Assembly: GCA_963732345.1 (NCBI GenBank)
Contig: CAVSZI010000019.1
Coordinates: 310,001-374,000 of the forward strand
Reading direction: 5' to 3'
DNA length: 64,000 nucleotides
From: Bog-532 sp963732345
Lineage (GTDB): Bacteria; Actinomycetota; Actinomycetes; Streptosporangiales; Streptosporangiaceae
The position numbers and the translations under genes are program-made. Position 1 is the first letter of the stretch. Every line of letters begins with the position of its first letter. The notes beneath the pieces are model-generated. The model was not told the origin of the DNA, did no database searches, and saw nothing but the letters and a program-made list of their open reading frames with translations. Positions 63,903-64,000 of this stretch are shown here, piece after piece.

Positions 63903-64000
63903 TGGCGGGCGGCGCTGATCCGAGGAAACACCCCCGGGCCCGCTCCGGCGGGCGGCGCTGATCCGAGGAGACAACACCCCGGGCCCGCTCCGGCGGGGAT

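Noticed and set aside
63842..63961. 39-codon ORF overlapping the amidohydrolase stop
   Set aside because: It runs straight through the terminator hairpin and its repeats, with no protein-like composition.

Overview
The window is about 70% G+C with densely packed GTG/ATG-started genes. The content is that of a filamentous or mycolate-type actinobacterium: F420 biosynthesis, a WhiB regulator, MtrA-MtrB-LpqB, a SEC-C-tailed SecA, a 180-kDa-type NAD-glutamate dehydrogenase and a HGxxPAAW membrane protein. The order fbiAB - whiB2 - metallopeptidase-like - DUF3499 - manB - Trm112 - SIS isomerase - ahcY - mtrAB - lpqB - hpf - secA - Rv3235-like is the conserved core block known from Mycobacterium and Streptomyces. 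Absence of comF between lpqB and hpf, and the private insertions listed below, argue against Streptomyces itself; I infer a less-studied actinomycete order and cannot name the species.

Layout. 1-3.7 kb: F420 genes, with the 3' part of fbiC converging on the coupled fbiA-fbiB pair. 4-9.9 kb: whiB, a degenerate metallopeptidase, DUF3499, manB, Trm112, an SIS sugar-phosphate isomerase and a cation efflux protein. 9.9-14.9 kb: a MerR regulator with its own palindrome, ahcY, a second AdoHcyase-like gene whose catalytic residues are replaced, ung and a TIGR03086 protein. 14.85-16.8 kb: a small gene graveyard around an epimerase. 16.8-23.4 kb: mtrA-mtrB-lpqB, a structured leader RNA and hpf, and an orphan LuxR response regulator. 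23.5-30 kb: AlkZ-like protein, HGxxPAAW protein, secA and an Rv3235-like protein. 30-39 kb: a seven-blade YVTN propeller, nagA, broken sulfonate-uptake genes, HAD proteins, vsr, DUF6912, pruA and a membrane-protein trio. 38.9-39.15 kb: an IS200/IS605-type right end that folds like an omega-RNA but has no tnpB. 39.2-53.6 kb: acetoacetyl-CoA synthetase, NAD-GDH, a lipoprotein, prfB, a zinc-ribbon membrane peptide, ftsE-ftsX, smpB and a penicillin-binding-like protein lacking all three transpeptidase motifs. 54.27-54.64 kb: ssrA (tmRNA), followed by relic-like small ORFs. 55.5-63.9 kb: an AcoR/MimR-type activator divergent from a group-6 soluble diiron propane/phenol monooxygenase operon (prmA, prmB, prmC, prmD, amidohydrolase) that ends at a strong hairpin.

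Functional links. smpB and ssrA are the two parts of trans-translation. ftsE and ftsX form one divisome ABC complex. MtrA/MtrB/LpqB form one signalling unit. FbiA, FbiB and FbiC make F420. PrmA, PrmC, PrmB and PrmD are hydroxylase, reductase and coupling protein of one enzyme, but prmC as written carries a one-base frameshift. A recurrent theme is the apparent pseudoenzyme: AdoHcyase paralogue, PBP, metallopeptidase, and a HAD with Asn for its nucleophile.
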